A DNA stretch of 64,000 nucleotides. Source: Brienomyrus brachyistius. Lineage: Eukaryota > Chordata > Actinopteri > Osteoglossiformes > Mormyridae. Below are positions 27,597 to 40,676 of this stretch, piece after piece. Below the pieces are notes generated by a model. The model worked only from the letters and a program-made list of their open reading frames with translations, ran no database searches and was not told where the DNA came from. The DNA lies in the NCBI RefSeq assembly GCF_023856365.1, contig NC_064543.1, positions 4,699,952-4,763,951 of the forward strand, written 5' to 3'. Position 1 is the first letter of the stretch; each line of letters begins with the position of its first letter. The position numbers and the translations under genes were made by a program.

Positions 27597-27597
27597 T
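27440..27597. repeat. (ATT)n, then palindromic (ATT)n(AAT)n
   Basis: ATT triplets at 27442-27474. After a 47-base spacer, (ATT)12 at 27522-27558 runs directly into (AAT)13 to 27597, a near-perfect inverted repeat. Confidence 0.95.
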
Positions 27598-30500
27598 TTA
27601 CCATCGTCAGTTTTATTTACTTTTCTCTATTGTCTGCTAGCGCTTTTTAAATGCATAATTAAAATTGTCTAAAGTTAACACTATGAGTTTATTTAATCTG
27701 TTTTGTATAATTTGTTAGTTCGTTTGTTAATTGCTTTGGGGAATACTCGATAGTGTGTTATATATTAAAAACAGAATTAAATCAAATTAAATACAATAAA
27801 CAAAAGCCTGATAGTTTCTGGAAAAAAAACTATGGCTGACTTGGATAATATAGTTAGATATTTTTGTTCACTGACGGAAATCTTATTATATACCTTTGAA
27901 TCATGTGGTTAATGCAATGTAAATTACACTTCAGGGCTATAAACTCACGTTATAAATAATGTATGTCTTTGCTACACGTCTTTATAGTCGTTCAGTTATA
28001 TAAGGGCTGCGTCAGCATTGGAGGAATGTGGTGCATTTGCTTCCATGGAGATTTGTTGTTGATTCTCTGTAATGCTGTTTGTCTGCTTTCCCGCAACTGG
28101 GGATTTGCAGGCTGGGATGCCGGCGGCTCAGCAGCACGTGGAAAATCCAAACACTGCATCGATTATATTTATATTTGTAATGTTAAAGTGGAAATAGCAG
28201 CATTCGGGCCGCATACAGTCCATTTCTTTCTGTTCTCATTGTTGAATATTTGCACTTTGGATTCATTTCATAGCAAAAATAGTACGTCCAGGAAGACTCT
28301 CCATTTGGAGACACTTTGTGTTTTACATGGATGATTGGTGACGCTCTCCTGAATTCCAAAAGGCAACATCAACAGGCCAAGCAAACTGTGATGAAATGCA
28401 GCTCGAGGCCGGAGACTCACAATCCTCAAGGGCAAATAAAAGCAATTCCGAGTACTTAAAATGACTTAAAGTTTACATTGACATCACACTTGAATAGAGC
28501 AAGTAAGCTTTTTTTTACTTGGTCCTCCGGAAATTCCCTTCGCCATTATAATTATGAAGGTAATGTAGGAAGGATAGAAGGTGTGGCCACTATGAGAGAG
28601 ATGGCAGGCGAACTGGGTTCGATGACGAACTGACCGTCACTCCCAGCACCCGCCGTCACCGCAGTGCTGCGCAGGATGTGGTCCCTAACCCCCCCCCCCA
28701 GCCTGAGATTCACCCCCACCCTGTCGCACATCCTAGGAAACTTTCCAAATACCAGTGTAACATGCTTCTTTACTCTTTTTCTAAAGAGGGGATTTACACA
28801 TCCGGTTAAATGAAGCTCAGATTTTAAGAAAAAATCATTATGGTTGAAAAACCTTATTAAAGTATTCTAAACCTCTCTAGATGTTTCCACACAGACTCAA
28901 CGATGAGTGGGGCCTCCATCACCTTCGGACTTCCTCCTTGTCCACAGTGTGTGTCGTATCTGACTTTCGGAGGAATTTAAGGAAATATACTTCATCCCAG
29001 CACCACACCACTAATGTAAAGAAGCTGTAGGTCTTCATAAGCCTTCACTCCTTCTCTTTCTGGATGGTGTCTGCACGACTCACTCCACTGGCAGCCTGGT
29101 AGCAGCTGAGAGACCTCAGCGACCAGGCAGCGCTAAAGCTGCTCTTTCGATCTAAAGCTAATTTCGTGAGATACTGGAGCATTGCTGACTCTTGGCCTGC
29201 TTTGGTCAATGTCAGAAGGTCCTGAGCTGAAGATAACGCTGAACACGGCGGCAGACTGGCACGTCGGACAGGCCAGAGGTGCAGAGGGATACACCCGCCT
29301 CAAACCGCCCCCCCCCCCCACCCCCCCCCCCCCCCCCCGGCTCTTTGCGCCAGACTCCCCAGAAATATTTTACTGAAGCCTTTCAAGTTGTATTAGTTAG
29401 CAACACAAAAAAATAGCAAAACAAACATGAAAAGTTCTCCTGGTTTAGACAGAGCAAGCTGGGACCTGAAACTGGTTTCATTTGGCTGGCAGCGAGCTGT
29501 ACTGTGATATCTTTTGCTTAATCAGAGTCTGGCTTTTCTGTTCCCAATAATCCTTACAGGATTAAAACATATGCAACTTTTGAAATGTAACATTTCACTC
29601 TTTTACTCTTAATATCTATTACCTTGAATGTATTTTATGTTCTTTTGCAGGCAAATGAGCTGAATGATTCTTTGAAAACAATTAGGTCACCACATTTCCA
29701 ATAGTACTATAAATGCACAAATGACTCACCCAAGGGTTCTCGCTATGCCTGTACACCATAAGAAGGAATCGGTGTATCAGTTATTAGTGTGTTTATCCAG
29801 CATGTGTGTGAGTGACATGGGGGCTCGAGGGGACTGGCATGACACTGGAGGCTTAAAGTTTAAATAATGAATATCTTTCATGTTTGCCTTTCTCATTGGA
29901 GAACGGCTCGCTGCCAAGGTGAGTGGTCTGCGAGGTGAGGGGATGCATGTACTCTACATTAACCTTGGATTAACATCTTGGAGAAATCGCCCAATCATGT
30001 ACAAGCTTAGTACAAAGAGCCCTGTCACAGTGATCCATACTGCAAGACCCACTTTCATTATATGTCCAAGTTATATGCAGATTAATGCACTGGATCCATT
30101 TGTCTTCATTTCTATTGCTGCTTAATAGACTTTTCTATAAATTTATGCAAAGATGTTTGTATATTTTTAACAAGAAAGTTAAATACAAATGCTTAATGAT
30201 GTTGAATTTATAATAATATACAGTACAACACAAAGAGTTTAATCATTCAAGGAACATAGTAAAAACCAATGTAAATTATGGATATACATTTGGTCACAAA
30301 GAAATGTGCTTTTCAGATGTGGCAACTATTTTAAACGACAGTGACTAATATGCAGTGAGAGTGTTACATGCAGTGCATGTTTTAAATTTGCTAACGATGT
30401 GTCTGCAGAAAGTGACACAGGTGATCCATCGCGGTGCAGCCGAATTTTGAAAACACATCCCAGAATCCCCTCATAGAAGCTGTGGTACTGACCACTGTGC

Positions 30501-32400
30501 TTTGCTTTTCATTTAATCACACTTCCACATGCCTTCAAATGCCCAGAGTGTGACCAAGATCGCCTTTTTGTGATGATGCGGGGAGCACTTCTCCTCAGAC
30601 CTATGTGTGAATAATTTCATTACCGAAAAACGCCTGTAACGCCTTTGTCGAGCCCTTAATGGGAGTTTTTCTGTGAGAATTGAGACTAAGTGATGGTTGC
30701 ACTTAGGGAGCAGAGTGACTGTCCATCTTCATAGTGCTGTTCTCCATCTTCGGTAATGAATCCGTTCCATCTGATTGGCTCTGGTTAAACAAAGGCAATA
30801 GATACCCTCGGTGTGACTGGCGAGGCGTCCCCACCGTCTGACATCCACACCTGCAGCTGCCTGCCCCTGCTCTGCAGTGAATGCTGCACATCTGGTTCGG
30901 GGTGTACGCTCGCCGGACTCTGAAATTCCCCACGTCTGCTCCCAAACTGCCAAAGACCCTTGCCAACATTTGACTTGAATTACCACGCTGGGCTTTATTG
31001 CAGAGGTCACCGTGGAGGGCTCGGGGGTCACGCATAGCTCACCTCCTTGCTCGCTCACAGTCCTTTCTTGCTTTTAATGTAACAGCCTCAGTTCGTTGGT
31101 TGCCTTCATGCCTGACTGGAGTTAAATGCGTGCGTGTGTATGAGTATGTGTTTCAAAATGAGGCCCGAGTTCAATACGCGCTGGATTTTCCGAGGAATAC
31201 GCAATAATCACATTAAAATCTCGCACCTTCTCTCTCCGTTTTCACTCTGCTTCATGTTTGTCCAGAATGACGCAAACACATCCTACAGCCTTTCAATAAC
31301 TTTTTTAGTTCGGCTCTTAAATATTTGTAAAATCGGTTTTTCATACTACACAAGAAAGAATCGCTCAGTTTGTAGAATGATTTTGTTGTGAGTTGAGGCA
31401 CAATTCTCAATAAACAGACATTTAAACTCAATGATGACAATTTGATATGTATGTGAGTATGACAGCTGAACATCATTATATTAATACTGTTGGTGAAATT
31501 AAACTGAGCCTAAAATTCTGCTCAATTTCATTGACTAATGTTTCTAATACGTCTGCAAGGTCATAAGACGCCAAGCTATTTGACGTACTTCATGATATTT
31601 CAGAGTTTCTGTTCTCTATTCAGTTTGTAAGCGAGGACAGATTCAACGTTTTTTTTTTATGAAGTTATTTCCATCTGCCTTTAATTACTCATTTTCAAAT
31701 ATGGGCAACTAATGACCCCAGAAGCAATTTTTTTTATTAAGTTACTCATTGCCACCATGCTGAAACGTGCACACTTTTTACGAAAGTCTGGTGTCCCGTT
31801 AAATAAGTTATCCATTTGTTTAAGCTATTCTTTATTTTTCTTTTGCACTAGTGTTTAAAAGAAGAGCCCATTAATCTGCCAAGTGGCACGGCATCGCAGT
31901 GTGGAGTAGCCGGGGATGTGCCAGGCAGAAATGTCACGATATCAGGTTTTATTCAGGTCCGTTGGGTATGAATATCAGGCCTTTGTCGGGGATGTAAGCA
32001 GCTACACATCGGCGTTTGTTCGCGGTGGAGGACTGGGAGAGGGCCACAGCATTTGATTTCAGATAAGGCAGACCCGGAGGAGCGGCGCTACCCCAGTGCT
32101 CTTTGCGTGAGTCACTGTGTATAGGGGGGGGGGGGGGGGGGGGGTGGGGGGCGCACACCTGGGAACATCTGTGTATCTGTGTTGTAAGGACCCCCGGGAA
32201 GAAAGTGGGCCGGCTCAGGTTTCCCCACTGTTAAATTACAATTTGTCTTGTTTTATGATGGCTCTGACAACAGCCGTTTATCTGCTTAACCTTTTAAATG
32301 CCACCGATAGCCACTGGAGATTGTCATTTTCAGAGGCGGGACGGTTCTGACTGTGACCCGCTGTAACCCGATCTGTGGGCGGGACAGGCCAGCGACGGCG
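27598..32400. other. Gene-free intergenic sequence
   Basis: Contains C12/C18 tracts at 29308-29338 and a G21 run at 32124-32144. Quiet, enhancer-like stretches are 28.3-28.6, 29.44-29.72 and 31.5-31.9 kb. Two overlapping frames of about 110 codons on the minus strand at 30.7-31.06 kb have no recognisable domain. Confidence 0.45.
29440..29720. promoter_or_regulatory. Candidate conserved non-coding element (low confidence)
   Basis: Repeat-free, AT-balanced sequence (TTTGCTTAATCAGAGTCTGG, CCCAATAATCCTTACAGGAT, AACAATTAGGTCACC) that resembles vertebrate developmental CNEs. TAATCC and AATTAG are homeodomain-type motifs, and AGGTCA is a nuclear-receptor half-site. Confidence 0.22.
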
Positions 32401-32617
32401 CAGGCCCAGGAGTGCGCAGGCCCAGGAGTGCGCAGGCCCAGGAGTGCGCAGGCCCAGGAGTGCGCAGGGCCCAGGAGTGCGCAGGCCCAGGAGTGCGCAG
32501 GCCCAGGAGTGCGCAGGGCCCAGGAGTGCGCAGGCCCAGGAGTGCGCAGGCCCAGGAGTGCGCAGGGCCCAGGAGTGCGCAGGCCCAGGAGTGCGCAGGC
32601 CCAGGAGTGCGCAGGCC
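32401..32617. repeat. 16/17-bp minisatellite with trimeric higher-order pattern
   Basis: Thirteen full copies of CAGGCCCAGGAGTGCG, plus a partial. Copies 5, 8 and 11 carry one extra G (CAGGGCCC...), so after four monomers the array is three repeats of a 49-base trimer (17+16+16). Copies are otherwise identical. It is GC-rich with a CpG in every unit. The frames crossing it are artefacts. Confidence 0.97.
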
Positions 32618-33363
32618 ACAGTCACTTTCAGACATTCCAGGCTTCTGCCCGATTCCCAAAAGTGACACGCCGCCATACATTTGTAGCGTCACACAGCTTT
32701 ATCTATTTTCAAACCTGAGCGCCAGTAATGTAAATAATGAACATTCTGCACAGCTACAAAAATGCAAGTCGTTTACTTTCCACATTCCGCTCCGTGATTT
32801 GGTCCATATTTTATTGTGTTTCTTCAGTTTTTCATTCTTTAACACGCCCACGTTGAACGTTGCATTGTGTCACTCCAGAAACTGCCAGGACTAAAAGAAA
32901 AATATTAATAAGCAAAATACAGATTTAGCTGAATGCTAGTTGGACGTGCAGCTGTGGAAGGCCATCCTATATGGCATGCCGGACAACGCAAGGGCTCATT
33001 GTCCATCCGTCAGACCTCCACTTTGGCCTGGGTCAGTGAGATAAAGATCAGCAGAAGATTAGGTGCACACATTCTTGACGTGGTTGACCCTGGCATCTTT
33101 GCAGCGAGCAATGAGCCTTTCATCGCCTGCACAATGGGCTTCTTTCTCTGCCTTATCGTCACCAATAACTCCAAGTTTTTTCTCTGTTATTATCATTAAC
33201 TTGGCAGTGACGCGGAGGCGGGGCTGGCGTGATGCTGAGGGGCGCGAGTCCAGGCCTTTGATGCCACGCTGAGATGGACATTCACACCACCTCACCGCAG
33301 ACTGTTTATCCCCAAGCTTATTACACATTTAAGTCATACTTGTTTTCATTTCTTTAAAAATGT
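32618..33363. other. Intergenic, no gene recognised
   Basis: Nothing supportable seen. Confidence 0.4.
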
Positions 33364-33584
33364 GGTAGCACTTTAAGGGACACAAATAATGTAGTAGTAC
33401 ACTCTTACTTAATATATTAATTAACCAGTAACTAAGTGTTAGTTACATACTTATCCCATGTCCGTTCATCAATCAATTATAACAGTCCATATATTTATTG
33501 CACTCACTATACTTGTTCATGAGTTGTACTTGAGTAGTGACTGAGTTACTAAGTTACCTGTGCCCCCTAAAGTAAAGTGTTAAC
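33364..33584. mobile_element. Palindromic MITE (CACTTTA-type ends), copy 2
   Basis: Left end GTAGCACTTTAAGGGACACA; right end, inverted, CCTGTGCCCCCTAAAGTAAA + GTGTTAAC. The interior has ACTTAATATATTAATTAACC. Its ends match the element at 9725-10096, but it is shorter. Non-coding. Confidence 0.65.
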
Positions 33585-33819
33585 AAAAGTCCATGTATTT
33601 TTTACTGAAGATATCCATCAGGACAGCATCCCACTATAGACAATGTGCCTCAAAATGTTTGATAAGTGACATGTTATATGTATATCAGGTACAGCACTCT
33701 AGCTCTTTATAAATAAGTATTGACTGATTAATTGATTAATAATTAGATCGTTTTCTCGTTTTGTAGTGAGGTTAGGATGTTTTTTTGTAATCAAGGAAAT
33801 GATTCACAATAGTCTAACG

Positions 33820-33991
33820 CAGGGCTTCCAAATCCGGTCCTCAGGGACCCACGGACGGCCCACGTTCTTTCTCCCTCCCAGCTCCCTGCCAGACAGTCAC
33901 ATTTTTGCTCCCTCTGAACTGGCGAGGAGCTGGGAGGGAGCAAAAATGTGGACTGTCGCTGGGTTCCTGAGGACCGAATTGGGAAACACTG
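33820..33991. mobile_element. hAT-like foldback MITE
   Basis: The left end CAGGGCTTCCAAATCCGGTC + CTCAGGGACCC is mirrored by GGGTTCCTGAGGACCGAATT + GGGAAACACTG. The arms continue inward with TCCCTCCCAGCTCCCTGCCA against a matching GGAGCTGGGAGGGAGCAAAA. Putative target duplications GTCTAACG and ATCTACCT match at only five of eight bases. The CAG...CTG ends suit hAT. No coding capacity. Confidence 0.65.
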
Positions 33992-36900
33992 ATCTACCTG
34001 CAAACGTTTGGCTCTGATCTCCCCCAGTCAATTATACTGATGAGATGGGCCCAATTTCTGTTTTGTAAGCAGGTAAATTAATATTTGAGGGAGGCATTTT
34101 CTGGCGGCTGCCACTGCAATCACCCTGAGCTGCACAGGAAGATGTCCTGCATTCTTTGTCCCCTGACTTAATGTCATCTAACACCAGCTCACTGTCTGGC
34201 TTCTGTTCACAAAGAGACAGAAAGGGTAACAAATAGGAAAAAAAGAGGCAGACCGAATTCATGATGACGTTGGGTCTGAAAAAGAGGAAGACAATGCCGG
34301 CTTGACAAAGGGATGGGTGAGGGAACTCAAGAACACCTCATCCTCCAGGAAGTGTGGAGTCTGAGAGGCTCAGGATGAACTTCTGACTGACAGTTCTGAG
34401 ACAGGACCTTAAATTTGATAACAGGAGAAGAACCGATTTAAAAGCCGAACCTGCGGTACACATCTACAAGCAATTTCGGCTTTAGAAATATTATCCTTCA
34501 TAAGTTAGTTTTATTTATTATAATGATCGCTATTTTAACATCTGTGATTCATGCTTACACAACAGCGGAAATGTTGCATGCATTTTTAACAACTGCATTT
34601 ATGTTATTTTCTGGTATGTATGCTGAGGAGATTTGTCCGGGCGTGCTTTTAAGCGTGCGATTCCTGTCTCAATTTACAGATCCCCATCAGCTCTGTAGTC
34701 AAAGCACACATTCTCTGGAATGGCGGAGGACAGCGTACCTGGCAGCCCAGTTTAGCGAATAAGCTGTCAGCTGAAGCCTGATCGTCACACCATGTGACCT
34801 ACGGCCAATTTCTCAAAAGGATAAACTCATTTCAGCTAAAATGCCTTGATATTTTTTTTCCACCAAAAATAATATCCCTTGTTAATGATTATAACAATTA
34901 GTCTCAGAGCTGAAGTAACTGATGACTGTGAACTTAGTTCTAACAACAGATGAGAGGTTTTTTTTTCGCTTAGTTTTTTTTTTGTTCAAAGAAAGCTTTG
35001 TCCAACTACAATGAAATTACAAAATTGACTACATCTGGCAGTAGTCTGCTAAACGTCAAAACACAGAGATTTTTTAAAGAGGAAAATGTTTTCTAATATG
35101 GGAACAATTAAGTTACAAGCAGTGACTGATGAAATGGTGTCTGTCTTCCATTTATCACTCACCTAGTGTCCACTAGCTGCATATTATGGAGATGCTGACG
35201 GGTGCAGGTGGAGGTAGTCGTTAAAACTCGCGAATGGGTCTCGATTTTCAGTCTGACATATCTGGCATGTCTTCGAACTGAACAGATTGTTTCAGGCGTG
35301 CAGATTGTTCTTGAGTCGGGGGCTTCGATTACGCTAATCAGGGCCTAGCTACACGTCCCGAAACCCACGTGTGCAAATGAGCGTGAGCCTCTTGCCTTTC
35401 AAACTCCTCTTCCTCCTCACCAGGATCCTCTGAGGCTGTGGGCAATTCCAGCGCCTCTCCATTTACAGTGTGTCTTTCACAATGGACCGTCTAGACCACA
35501 GAAAGCAGGCCGGTGTTAGTTAACGTTAGCGAACATTCTGCAGATTCTGTGACCAGATATGGGGCTTGAACATAAGGCAAACATGGAAGATCATGTTTCG
35601 ACAAAGATGTGAAATCTGGAGCCGCCTATAGCTCCTGCATTTCTGCGTACAACAATGCGACAGATCTAACGAAAACCAACAATTATGTTGAGACGTTAAA
35701 AATCGTCTGGTTCATGAATAAATGTATTCTCGCATTCATGTAATTACATAACATTTGTAGAGACAATCTGCTCTTTGTCTTTTTGTATATCTGTACCAAA
35801 ATATAACATTTGTGTTTTAAAGAAAAAAAAAACACATTTCTAATATATTCTCTCGGCAAATAAATTAATCATTAACAAATGGGCTGATAAGAGAAAGAGC
35901 GAAAATCTTATATCACGCATGGCAACCAAGCCAAGTGGTTAAGTAACTCACTGACGTCACTGTGTCTGCCAAAGCCTCACAGTTAATGAAAGACAAATCA
36001 AATCCTGCATCAGCATTTCTACCAAAAATTTAATGAACAAATAAACGGATAAACAGATAAAACCAGCATTGTGGATGTTAATGGCTCAGAATATTGCTGC
36101 GGATTTTTTGGCCCGTTCATGTGAACCGTCTTCCTGCTGATTTGCCGGTCTTTGTGATTATCGATTAGGTGGATGTTTCTGTGTGACAAGTGTTTCAGGC
36201 AAGAATGGAAATGCCTTCGAGGCCTTGTGTTCCACCAAAGGCCTCCCTGAAGCTTCAGATCCGTCTGGCATGACTTCACCTTAGCGGGAAAAACCTCGAA
36301 GAATCCGCCAGCTCTGCTGCACTGTCCCACACGCGACTGAGTAACACTTTCCATCAGAAGACGTTCCTGTCAGCGCGGTTTCCTGTTTCTGTAGGATGTG
36401 ATACCAGCCATACTGTGCTCTTTCTGGAAGGCGGTCAGGAGGTTTACTGGGGAATGTAGGCAAATGTAAGTGGGTGTTTACAAACTTTTTCAGTAATTAT
36501 TTCTTTTTCAGAACCGGCCTCCATCTGGCTCTGTTGGCTTGTGACCATCCGGTTCCATCTTACATTCCTTCATGTTCTAGAGATCTATGACGTTTCTCTG
36601 AAGAAGCTGAATTTGTCTGTATGTGTGTGTCTGTATGTGTACATGTGTGGGTAAGCGTGTGAGTGTTGATGCTCTTTATCGGCCTATTGTGATCGAGAGC
36701 ATCCGTTTTGCTAGTCAGCTGGAAAAATCGGATGGTCCTGGATATACCCTGGTTAGATAGAGTAAGCCTGGTTACCGGCAGATAGCAGCGGAGGGGAACT
36801 GAGTCACAATTCCTGTCTGTTTAAGTGATCAGAAAGTTGACCAGTAGATCATATGTGCTTTAGTTGTTTTCACTCTGGATGATTTAGTAACCTAACCCGA

Positions 36901-39900
36901 ACCTTAACTATAATCATTCAGACTTTAACTAAAAGATCTATAACATAGGAATATGTTGTTTTACAAGTGTGAGGGTTACCAGTCAAGCACCAAGTTGATT
37001 TTAGGGTACATTTCACACAGTAAATTAATCTGATTTCATATGAAGCCCCTTGTGCCTGGGTTAACTTTGCATATATGGATTTAACACTGAAAAAAATAAT
37101 TAAGAAAAACATACCTTTGAACATTATATGGTGGAATAACGATCAATTTCAAAGAAGCAAATAATAGATGTATAATAATGAGTAATGAATAAGGTAGGGG
37201 TACCTGTTTGCCCTCAATGTGAAAAGTACTCCACCTTCAACAAACGTTTATGATGACAGAGGTAGCCATCGAGGGCGGAACAGCGGGACGGCTCCGCCCT
37301 GCTGGGGGGGGGGGGGGGGGGGTATGGGCAACACCCAGCATGGCGAGGATGGCACAACACCTGGGTAGAAATACAGCGAAGACAAAGGCACGGGGAGAGT
37401 GGCAGCCGACGGCTAAGAATACTGATCTGTGAGCCCACGGTTCGTTTCTGTTTCATTACAGTTTTTAGCATAACAACGTACCTCGAAACAACAGTTATAG
37501 GAAATATGAATCCTGATTTAAACACCACGCATACCACAGAAAAGCCTTAGGAAAACAGGCTGCTCTGTAGCGGTCAGGCATCATTGGTTTCCGCGTATTT
37601 CTGGAAACTCTTCAAGCTCAGAGCATAACGAGCACGACAAACGGCACAGATTCAACACTTTTGTCAGTTCTGTTTTGGTCTTACTAAACGAAAATAAAAT
37701 AATATTGTAAATGTAGATAATAATATAAATGAACTAAATCTTCCAACCCCTGCAACATAAAAATAATAAATGTGACGTATCACAGGCACCCTTATGTCAC
37801 GTTATAACGTTAAAGCCTTTACGATAAATGAATAATGATCACGTGCACTAAGTGGCAGGAGACGTCCTAAGAATGGCGATTCCTCAGCAGTGAACATGCG
37901 GGGAAGGTGGCGGCTTTTGTTCGTGTCGCGTAAACGATGGGCTAACATCGATGTTGTATTATTTGCAAATTCCCTGGAAACCGATTGTGGGGTGGGTAGG
38001 TGTAGTCTCCCTCCATCGTTCTTCACCTTCTTCACCATAAAGCAACAGGCGATGAATTACTGGCGTGGAGTACTTCCCTGCAGGACAGAGATGGAGTCTT
38101 ATGGGACGTTTTATTCTTTTTTCCGCCATCACTAATTCCAGCCTTCCTGAGAGACACCCTGCTTTGCGTACGGTGACAGCACTAAAGCAAACTTCTATGC
38201 AAGATGTATCCCAGCCAGCATCAGCGCTGGAGATGACAGGTGTGATCGTATCACATTGCTTCACAGGTGTGGTGCTGGGAGACAATAACTCAAAGTCTTT
38301 TTTGGGGGGGGGGGGGGGGCAGGGGGATGCCAGCAGAAAGAGCACATCATGCAGGGAGAACAGCGCTCCGATGAAGCTCTACTTCACCGGCAGAATGGTG
38401 ACGTGAAGCAGAGTTGTATCCTACTGTCGCGTGCTTCGCGCCCATAGGCGTCCCGGGGCCATGATGCTACTCCCGAAACTTAAAGTAACTTCGAACAAAT
38501 GATACCGTATTTGGGCAGAAAGCCAGGGGTCTTTGTGGACCGAAACCAGAATCCTGTTTGCTTTGATTGTAAGCGATATCAATGAATGCTGAATGGGCGA
38601 AGAACAGTAAATAGTCTTTTTGGGAAGTTCACTCATTATATCAGAATGAAATAACACACCATGCAATGTTATTTCCACAAAGCCCAGCAGTTCCAGTAAA
38701 AAAAAAAAAAAAAAAAATCAGGTAAAACTACATCATCATTTTAAAAATATTTTTTTTTACATAAAACTCAATTTGAAATAGTTTTAAACATCCCAAGATT
38801 TCGCTACTAGTTTTTAACATTTGTTTATAATAACCTTTCACGATTTGACATATTTAATTTTGTGTTTTAGGTGTATGAAGGCACAATTCGTTTTGTTAGG
38901 CATATCTTCTCGCTTGCGTTTCTTGAAATTGATTTAGAAAGTTAAATCTTGAATTCTTTAACGAATATGGGGGGGGGGGGGGGGTTAATCAGTGCAGGGT
39001 GTTGGCGACCCTGGTGCACTGGGCCTCTAGCTCCGAGGACAAGCAGAAGGCGGTGATAAGGTCTTGCTGAATTTCTTGATCCCCATACAGGGGTTCGCTC
39101 TGCAAAATAAAGGGCGAATTATAAGTCAGCTGAGAGTCAGTGTGCTAAAGTTCAGGCTAAGGTTGATTGTAGTGGAGCTTCTTAAGATCTGTTTGTCTGT
39201 CCTGTTGACACACAGAGACACACACACACACACATACACACACGCGCGTGCAAACACGAGCACACCGAAGGGTCCGGTCCATGAAATCTCAAATCGCAGG
39301 AACGTACACAAAAACCACTGGCACACAAAAAAGAAAACTGTTTCGAGAGCTTCGACGGTGTACTGGGATTCCACAGTATATCTTCCATGAATTAAATGCT
39401 AACTACAGGCACATCGTTTACATCATCTGTGTGTTTTGCTGGTGAGATTTAACATGAATAATCATCTGTGGAGCGGTGATCCGGATAGATAAGGAGCGTG
39501 GGATCTGTATGTGCCAAATTCCGTTTATAGATATTTAACTATAAGGTGATGGTGTGGGTTCACTGGACTGCCTGTCACATCCAGAGCAGTCAGGGCTGAA
39601 TTTGGCCTCAGCTGCATGTGGAGGTTCATATATTCTCCCCACTGTTGGGTGGGTTTCCTCCTGGTCCTCTTACTGTCCAGGAACACTCTGGTCAAGTAAA
39701 CAGGTAACTCACATTTATCCCTGATGTTTGTGACTGTGCGTATGTGTGCAGGTGCTTAAGTACCCTGGGGAATCCCGTCCCACAAGCAAGATAAACCATC
39801 CTGCAAAATGTGTAGATCATATTATAGTATGTCTTTAGCATAACATTAAAATAATATCTGTATATATGTCTGTTTTTATGCATTGGGTACTTGAGGAGAA

Positions 39901-40568
39901 ACTGACTCCAATACATTAAAATATTATCAAAATATATTATATTCCTCACCTGTACAAGACTTTAGGCAAATGTCTACTGAATAAAATAAATGTTACAATA
40001 TGTACAGGAGCACAATTATTTAATGAAAACTGATTTCTAAATAGTATGGACAATGGAGCATCTAATCAGGCACAACAAAGAACAATAGAAGTTTATGCAC
40101 TGTCAAAAAACTGTCTGTTCTTGAATCATTTACACAACAATGGCTACTAGAATGTATATATAACCTGATACCGCCGTTTGGTTTCGTTGCTGTATTTGCC
40201 TTCGTCATTTTAGCGAAAAATAAATTACTAAAAACCGAACAGCTATTACGATATGGTACATGACATTTTCTCGTGTATCCATGGAATGGGTACCTTCATC
40301 CTTGAAGTCAAGGGAAACGTCGTCTTTTGCTCAAAACACAAAAGCACCGCTCCCAACACTTTATGACTGACTAAAACATAATATTCACTGACCTGAAAAA
40401 AAAAGATATATATTTGATATTTTGACTCCTGCCAAAAAATGTCATCAAGCTCAAACATCTCCTGTAATATGTACACGTGAAAAATTCCCAAACACATATA
40501 CACTTATGTGCATATATACCCTATATGCATCACATTCAAAATACCTCAGTAATAATACTCAAATGATA
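33992..40568. other. Gene-free intergenic sequence
   Basis: Holds a perfect CRE palindrome (35952-35959), G runs at 37304-37322, 38304-38319 and 38969-38984, an A19 run at about 38699-38717, a CA repeat at 39219-39246 and a decayed SINE relic at about 39580-39790. No gene is supportable. Confidence 0.45.
39580..39790 (+). mobile_element. Decayed SINE-like relic
   Basis: GCATGTGGAGGTTCATATAT, TCTCCCCACTGTTGGGTGGG and TTTCCTCCTGGTCCTCTTAC correspond in order to the body of the SINE at 1460-1794, with many changes. The head is not recognisable. Confidence 0.45.
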
Positions 40569-40676
40569 TACCTGCATACACATCTACACCAGAAATACCT
40601 TTATACACATCTACACCAGAAGTACCTCTATACACATCTACACTCAAAAAACATCTCCATAAACACCAACACCTGA
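40569..40676. repeat. 27-bp tandem repeat
   Basis: TACCTGCATACACATCTACA + CCAGAAA in three good copies (40569, 40596, 40623) plus a diverged one. More distant relatives seem to extend through 40440-40800. Confidence 0.75.

Noticed and set aside
30703..31058. Two overlapping ~110-codon minus-strand frames
   Set aside because: Different frames over the same DNA, with no domain, plausible promoter or exon boundaries.
32353..32894. Frames of 96-160 codons with PRSAQ/LLGLRTPG repeats
   Set aside because: Produced by the 16/17-base minisatellite on both strands.
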